24,297 nt of DNA from a virus. A program made the translations under genes and the position numbers. The stretch covers positions 1 to 24,297 of the IMG/VR virus record IMGVR_UViG_3300042307_002266; one strand, given 5' to 3'. The notes beneath the pieces are model-generated. The model was not told the DNA's origin. It worked only from the letters and a program-made list of their open reading frames with translations, and searched no databases. Positions 21,019 to 24,297 of this stretch are shown in pieces (position 1 is the stretch's first letter; each line of letters begins with the position of its first letter).

Positions 21019-21504
21019 ATGAGCAAAATTTTAGATCCCTGCTGTGGCTCTCGGATGATGTGGTTTGATAAGCAAGATAACCGCGCAGTATTTGGCGACA
21101 TCAGGGCAGAGAACCACACGCTTTGCGACGGTCGAAGCCTGTCAATTGAGCCTGATATGCACGTTGATTTTCGCTCAATGCAGTTTGACAGCGGCTCGTT
21201 TAAGCTCGTTGTATTCGACCCGCCGCATTTGGTCAACCTTGGTCAGACGAGCTGGATGGCAAAAAAATACGGAGTTCTATCGAAAGACTGGCGCGAAGAT
21301 TTGCGCAAAGGTTTTTCTGAATGTTTCCGAGTCCTTGAGCCGAACGGCGTTCTGGTTTTCAAGTGGAACGAGACGCAAATCAAAGTCTCGGAAATTTTGA
21401 AGCTGACTACTGAAAAACCAGTTTTTGGACACATCAGTGGCAAGCGAGCAAATACGCACTGGTTTGTATTTTTAAAAGATGAAAAATGCACGAAAAAGCC
21501 ATAG
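21019..21504 (+). CDS. Phage SAM-dependent methyltransferase-like protein
   Basis: A 161-residue class I methyltransferase-like protein. Motif I is ILDPCCGSRMMWFD (about 4-17), with the next acidic part GDIRAENHTLCDG. The DPPH motif lies in LVVFDPPHLVN (about 73-83), where N6-adenine methyltransferases have DPPY. Later parts are GVLSKDWREDLRKGFSECFRVL and LVFKWNETQIKVSEIL, typical of a small phage family. The C-terminal SGKRANTHWFVFLK matches as well. The lack of a recognisable target-recognition domain leaves the substrate unknown. It overlaps the next gene by 19 bases. Confidence 0.82.
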   Translation: MSKILDPCCGSRMMWFDKQDNRAVFGDIRAENHTLCDGRSLSIEPDMHVDFRSMQFDSGSFKLVVFDPPHLVNLGQTSWMAKKYGVLSKDWREDLRKGFSECFRVLEPNGVLVFKWNETQIKVSEILKLTTEKPVFGHISGKRANTHWFVFLKDEKCTKKP

Positions 21505-21728
21505 AGATTTTAAAACAAATTGGCTCAGTCAGCAGCGGTAATTATTTGTTTTTCGCACAAACGCTTTGGCCACACAGAAAAGACACACGAAACCATCAGT
21601 ACGATGAAGAGTCTCGATATTTAGCAGGCGCATTGCTCGCTGGAATGCACAAGGCTGGGCTTATTAAACGCTTGTATGACAACAATGGACATGTTTACGA
21701 ACCAAAGATGGAGGTAAAAAATGACTGA
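21486..21728 (+). CDS. Small hypothetical protein, winged-helix-like
   Basis: An 80-residue protein. It begins with a helix (MHEKAIEILKQIGSVSSGNYL), then has LWPHRKDTRNH. A segment with YLAGALLAGMHKAGLIKRLYDNNGHVYEP resembles the recognition helix and wing of small winged-helix proteins. It overlaps the upstream methyltransferase gene by 19 bases and the next gene by 8. The Shine-Dalgarno is weak, so translation is probably coupled. The function is unknown. Confidence 0.6.
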   Translation: MHEKAIEILKQIGSVSSGNYLFFAQTLWPHRKDTRNHQYDEESRYLAGALLAGMHKAGLIKRLYDNNGHVYEPKMEVKND

Positions 21729-21993
21729 AACCATGGGATTTTGGTATCGAGTTCCTTACGAGTGCGAAGAATCGACTTACTTTGTCAATGAAAAATTTTA
21801 TGAACAAAGCGCAGGATCAGATGCGGCGCAGGACTATTGGAGCAATCACGACGGAAATGAGTCATCTTGGCCTTTGGTTTTTGAAATTAGCAAGACCCAA
21901 GAGTTTAAGCCGATTTTAAGATGCACTGTCGACATGGAAATGCATCCGTTTTTTAACTCAAACGATGAAATATTAAACGAATTAGTGGTATGA
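21721..21993 (+). CDS. Small acidic hypothetical protein
   Basis: A 90-residue acidic protein rich in aromatic residues (FWYRVPYECEESTYFVNEKF). It has a middle part SDAAQDYWSNHDGNESSWP and the end EILNELVV. GGAGG precedes the ATG by 6 bases, one of the best ribosome-binding sites in this cassette. The family is not recognised. Its stop overlaps the start of the methyltransferase C-terminal remnant (ATGA). Confidence 0.65.
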   Translation: MTETMGFWYRVPYECEESTYFVNEKFYEQSAGSDAAQDYWSNHDGNESSWPLVFEISKTQEFKPILRCTVDMEMHPFFNSNDEILNELVV

Positions 21994-22079
21994 CATTTCG
22001 CGGCGACAGGCTCAAAGCCATTGGGAATGGACAAGTTTCAAGAGCAGCAGCGGCGGAGTTTTTAATTTTAGAGGAGTAA
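21990..22079 (+). pseudogene. Remnant of a second C5-methyltransferase C-terminus
   Basis: Twenty-nine codons encode MTFRGDRLKAIGNGQVSRA and then end in EFLILEE. This matches the C-terminus of frame B (RSGRLKAIGNGQVSKVAASAYLILEM, in pieces). A 29-base stretch (22008-22036) is identical to 20742-20770. The rest has diverged, so it is not a recent duplication. It is a leftover of another methyltransferase gene whose main part has been replaced. A start codon is present by overlap with the upstream stop, but a working protein of this size is unlikely. Confidence 0.8.
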
Positions 22080-22082
22080 AGC

Positions 22083-22727
22083 ATGAAAGAACGGGCAATA
22101 TCATTCAACAGAGAAATGGTGCTCGCCATTTTGAACGGTTGCAAAACGCAGACGCGGCGTGTGATTAAAGTGCAGCCGTCAATTGAAAATCCGCGACTGT
22201 CACGCGCTACCTCAACAACAGGCGATAAAAAAGAACTCGACAAATTTCACGGGATAAACCTTATAGACCACGATTATAGGGTCAAAGAGTCGGAAGAAAT
22301 ATATTTTACATGCCCGTACGGCGTAATCGGCGACAGGCTTTGGGTAAAGGAATGGCACGGATTTGTCACTTACGATAAAAACGACAGAGTTAAAACAGAT
22401 GTCGTATACCTTTCAGATGATGACTGGGTAAGCCATGAATTAGATGGTGGAAAGTGGATAGCGCCTAGGTTTATGCCAAGATGGGCTTCACGAATACTGC
22501 TCGAAATCACAGATATTCGCGTTCAGCACTTGAAGGACATTAGCCAAGCGGAAGCGATAGCCGAGGGCAGTCCTGCTAGTAGCAGTTCGATTGACAGAGT
22601 ATCACGTGAGCTTGGATACGCTGATTTTTCGCGATCGTGGTATGCGCAGCTTTGGAAATCAATATATGGAGAAGACTCGTGGGATGAAAATCCGTTGGTA
22701 TGGGTAGTTTATTTTAAGGAATTGTAG
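22083..22727 (+). CDS. ASCH-like phage protein
   Basis: A 214-residue protein of a common phage family related to ASCH domains. The opening ERAISFNREMVLAILNGCKTQTRRVIK is diagnostic (read in pieces). Then come YFTCPYGVIGDRLWVKEWHGF, IAPRFMPRWASRILLEITDIRV and LKDISQAEAIAEGS. The end DENPLVWVVYFKEL also fits. ASCH proteins bind RNA or nucleotides; the function of the phage version is not known. AGGAG lies 6 bases before the ATG, inside the methyltransferase remnant. The gene would therefore have followed the original methyltransferase directly. Confidence 0.85.
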   Translation: MKERAISFNREMVLAILNGCKTQTRRVIKVQPSIENPRLSRATSTTGDKKELDKFHGINLIDHDYRVKESEEIYFTCPYGVIGDRLWVKEWHGFVTYDKNDRVKTDVVYLSDDDWVSHELDGGKWIAPRFMPRWASRILLEITDIRVQHLKDISQAEAIAEGSPASSSSIDRVSRELGYADFSRSWYAQLWKSIYGEDSWDENPLVWVVYFKEL

Positions 22728-22735
22728 AGGTGAAA

Positions 22736-23053
22736 ATGAAACTGACGAATAAAAACAAAAAACTACTGAAAGCAACGGTTGAACACGTTCAAGCCCTGTA
22801 CAAACACAGCCAGCAAATGCGCGATATTGGCTTTGACCTGAATTGCAGCCTGTGCGAAGACCTCAATTTCGCTGCCGCCGACTTAATCGAAGCGGTAGCA
22901 AAAGCCACCGGCACATCGGACTGGCTCGACTGGTTCATCAATGAAAACGACTGTGGCGCAGGAGGGCTAGAAGCTGGGCACAACAAGCAGATGATTCAAG
23001 TGAACTCGCTGGCTGATTTATTTAACGTGATTGAGATGCCGCAAACACCATGA
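22736..23053 (+). CDS. Small hypothetical phage protein
   Basis: A 105-residue protein. It has a helical N-terminus (LTNKNKKLLKATVEHVQALY) and a Cys-containing part (LNCSLCEDLNFAAADLIEAV). The C-terminal half has DWLDWFINENDCGAGGLEAG and ends SLADLFNVIEMPQ. The 'W.I.END.G..GLEA' pattern recurs in phage proteins of unknown function. I chose ATG 22736 with GAGG 5 bases before it; GTG 22730 would overlap that site. Its stop overlaps the next ATG. Confidence 0.7.
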   Translation: MKLTNKNKKLLKATVEHVQALYKHSQQMRDIGFDLNCSLCEDLNFAAADLIEAVAKATGTSDWLDWFINENDCGAGGLEAGHNKQMIQVNSLADLFNVIEMPQTP

Positions 23054-23319
23054 GCCTGCCCTTTTTGACCCAACCTGAAACCAAAAAGCAAACGAGAAAA
23101 ACCATGTACACACCAGAAATCAAACGAGAACAATATTACAGCCGCGACGAATTGATTGCGGTTGTCACAAAAAACAAAATCTGCTCAAAATCGCACCTGC
23201 TCACCAAAGTCGTATATGGCGACCTAAGAGAAGCGCGGACGGGCAAACCACGCTTGTATTTTTACAATAAAACAATGGTGAACAATTGGATAAATAAACA
23301 ACTTGGACTGCGCCAATAA
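23050..23319 (+). CDS. Putative excisionase or small DNA-binding protein
   Basis: An 89-residue basic protein. Its C-terminal 70 residues (KREQYYSRDELIAVVTKNKI, then YGDLREARTGKPRLYFYNKTMVNNWI) resemble a winged-helix DNA-binding fold. The last gene before a convergent integrase is a common place for an excisionase. The first ATG overlaps the upstream stop (ATGA). A second ATG at 23104 (MYTPEIKREQYY) gives a 71-residue protein that fits excisionase size better. The choice is not certain. It ends 15 bp before the integrase stop, with no terminator between. Confidence 0.55.
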   Translation: MSLPFLTQPETKKQTRKTMYTPEIKREQYYSRDELIAVVTKNKICSKSHLLTKVVYGDLREARTGKPRLYFYNKTMVNNWINKQLGLRQ

Positions 23320-23334
23320 GCGCAAGAACGCCAA

Positions 23335-24297
23335 TCAATCCAGTTTATCCGCCAAATTTTCAGCCGTTTCGTTGTAATACGTCATCAAACTCTTTAAATC
23401 CTTGTGCCCAACTGTTCGAGCCAGCTCAAGCACCGTCAGCTTTTGTGCCAGCCGCGTAATCGCAGCATGACGCGTATCATGAAAATGCAAATCAACCAAC
23501 CCCGCACGGCGCACCGCCTGCGTAAAAGCATGGCTCACACTCCCCGCCCGCGCCGTAAAAAATAGCCCATCACCAGACAGCTCAGCCAGCAGCGCTAAAG
23601 CACGGCGCGACAACGGCACCTCACGCGCCGAACCATTCTTTGTCAACGCCAAACGCGCCACCCGCCCGTTCACATCATCGGCCGACAGCCCCACAATCTC
23701 CCCCAATCGCATCGCGGTTTCAAGCGCAAACTCAAACGCAACCCGAGTTTGATGCCGAATCCCAAGCAGCGGCCCAGCAAGTTGATGCAAAATTGCATCA
23801 CGCTCAAAATCAGCAATCAAACGATCACGAGCGCGGGGCGCAGGACGCTTAGAAACCGTCAAACACGGATTTTTCACAATCAAACCCCACTCACGCAACG
23901 CCACCGAAAAAATCAACTTCAAAACAGTCAACTCTCGATTAACCGACCCATCGGACACCTGCAAACAGCGCGCATCACGCCACCGCGCAATATCCGCCGC
24001 AGTCACCAACGCAATCGGCCGATGTAACGGCAACCCCGACAATTTAAACTGGCGCAGCACAGACAACTCCTGCCGGTGTGAACGATGTTGCGGCGAAACC
24101 TCAACCGCGTATTTATCAATCGCCTCCAATAGTGTACAATCCGCCAAATCGCCGCGTGCGTGCGCTTCTAAATCAGCCTCAATCTTAGCAGCCCAAAGAG
24201 TCGCCTCTGTTTTAAGCTTAAACCGCTTAGATCGACTCACCCCGCCACGGCGCACTTGCGCAAACCAACCTTTTTCTGTCTTTGTAATACTTGCCAT
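23335..24297 (-). CDS. int: Tyrosine-type phage integrase
   Basis: A 320-residue recombinase. The N-terminal arm-type binding part has KGWFAQVRRGGVSRSKRF. A core-binding domain covers about 55-150 (SVNRELTVLKLIFSVALREWG). The catalytic residues are visible: Arg197 in TAMRLGEI, Lys220 in LTKNGS, His273 and Arg276 in HFHDTRHAA, His298 in VGHKD, and Tyr307 or Tyr308 in MTYYNE. It inserts and removes the prophage at att sites. The ATG sits on the last bases of the window and MASITKTEKGWFAQ is a usual start, so the gene is complete. The promoter and attachment site are outside. It converges with the preceding small gene. Confidence 0.95.
   Translation of the reverse strand: MASITKTEKGWFAQVRRGGVSRSKRFKLKTEATLWAAKIEADLEAHARGDLADCTLLEAIDKYAVEVSPQHRSHRQELSVLRQFKLSGLPLHRPIALVTAADIARWRDARCLQVSDGSVNRELTVLKLIFSVALREWGLIVKNPCLTVSKRPAPRARDRLIADFERDAILHQLAGPLLGIRHQTRVAFEFALETAMRLGEIVGLSADDVNGRVARLALTKNGSAREVPLSRRALALLAELSGDGLFFTARAGSVSHAFTQAVRRAGLVDLHFHDTRHAAITRLAQKLTVLELARTVGHKDLKSLMTYYNETAENLADKLD

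Noticed and set aside
23320-23334. Terminator or attachment site between the last small gene and the integrase
   Set aside because: The gap is only 15 bp, with no hairpin and no repeat found elsewhere in the window. The attachment site is more likely beyond the right edge.
1-24297. tRNA, rRNA, insertion sequence or transposase genes
   Set aside because: No cloverleaf with a T-loop GGTTCGAATCC-type motif, no rRNA-like conserved stretch, and no DDE transposase or terminal inverted repeats were seen on either strand.

Overview
The window is most of an integrated temperate phage of a Gram-negative, probably proteobacterial, host. The evidence is a tyrosine integrase at the right edge, a CI/Cro immunity region in the middle, and a lambda-type head module followed by contractile-tail genes on the left. 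The host cannot be named: there is no tRNA, rRNA or clear chromosomal gene, and both attachment sites lie outside the window.

Layout from right to left. The integrase (23335-24297, minus) converges on a leftward-operon cassette on the plus strand (19544-23319). That cassette holds a two-frame cytosine-5 DNA methyltransferase, a small SAM-dependent methyltransferase, an ASCH-like protein and several small unknown genes. Upstream, 17001-19327 is a plus-strand early operon ending in a DUF2303/YfdQ-type gene. It is driven by a near-consensus sigma-70 promoter that carries CI-type operators. A membrane, coiled-coil, GIY-YIG protein (15022-16842) sits between this promoter and cI and has its own terminator, like a lysogenic-conversion gene. 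CI (14216-14992, plus) and Cro (13817-14113, minus) diverge around three operator repeats. The same operator half-sites recur at the plus-strand early promoter, so the immunity system has OR and OL parts.

From Cro everything runs on the minus strand: CII/CP76-like regulator, small zinc-binding protein, TOPRIM-VapE primase/helicase (10449-12947), a repeat-rich 450-bp region that looks like an origin or control region, a Mor-like transcription activator (9565-9999), and then the structural operon. Its order is terminase small and large subunits, gpW, portal, ClpP-type prohead protease, gpE-type capsid, FII-like connector, minor tail protein Z, a small tail protein, gpV baseplate spike, PAAR tip and a tail sheath cut by the left edge. 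This is a mosaic myovirus with a lambda-like head and a P2/Mu-like contractile tail. Lysis, tail tube, tape measure, baseplate J/I and fibre genes are not in the window.

Features beyond ordinary annotation: (1) a methyltransferase whose catalytic motifs and C-terminal motifs lie in two different, almost completely overlapping frames, with a second broken copy of its C-terminus 1.25 kb downstream; (2) a 19-bp element found three times in the structural operon, each time about 20 bp before a -10-like hexamer and 30-60 bp before a start codon; (3) seven copies of a CCGTCCAACC-type repeat with a large perfect inverted repeat downstream of the primase gene; (4) a complete set of repressor operators; (5) a perfectly paired RNA hairpin between the terminase and gpW genes; (6) a possible structured RNA before the methyltransferase.
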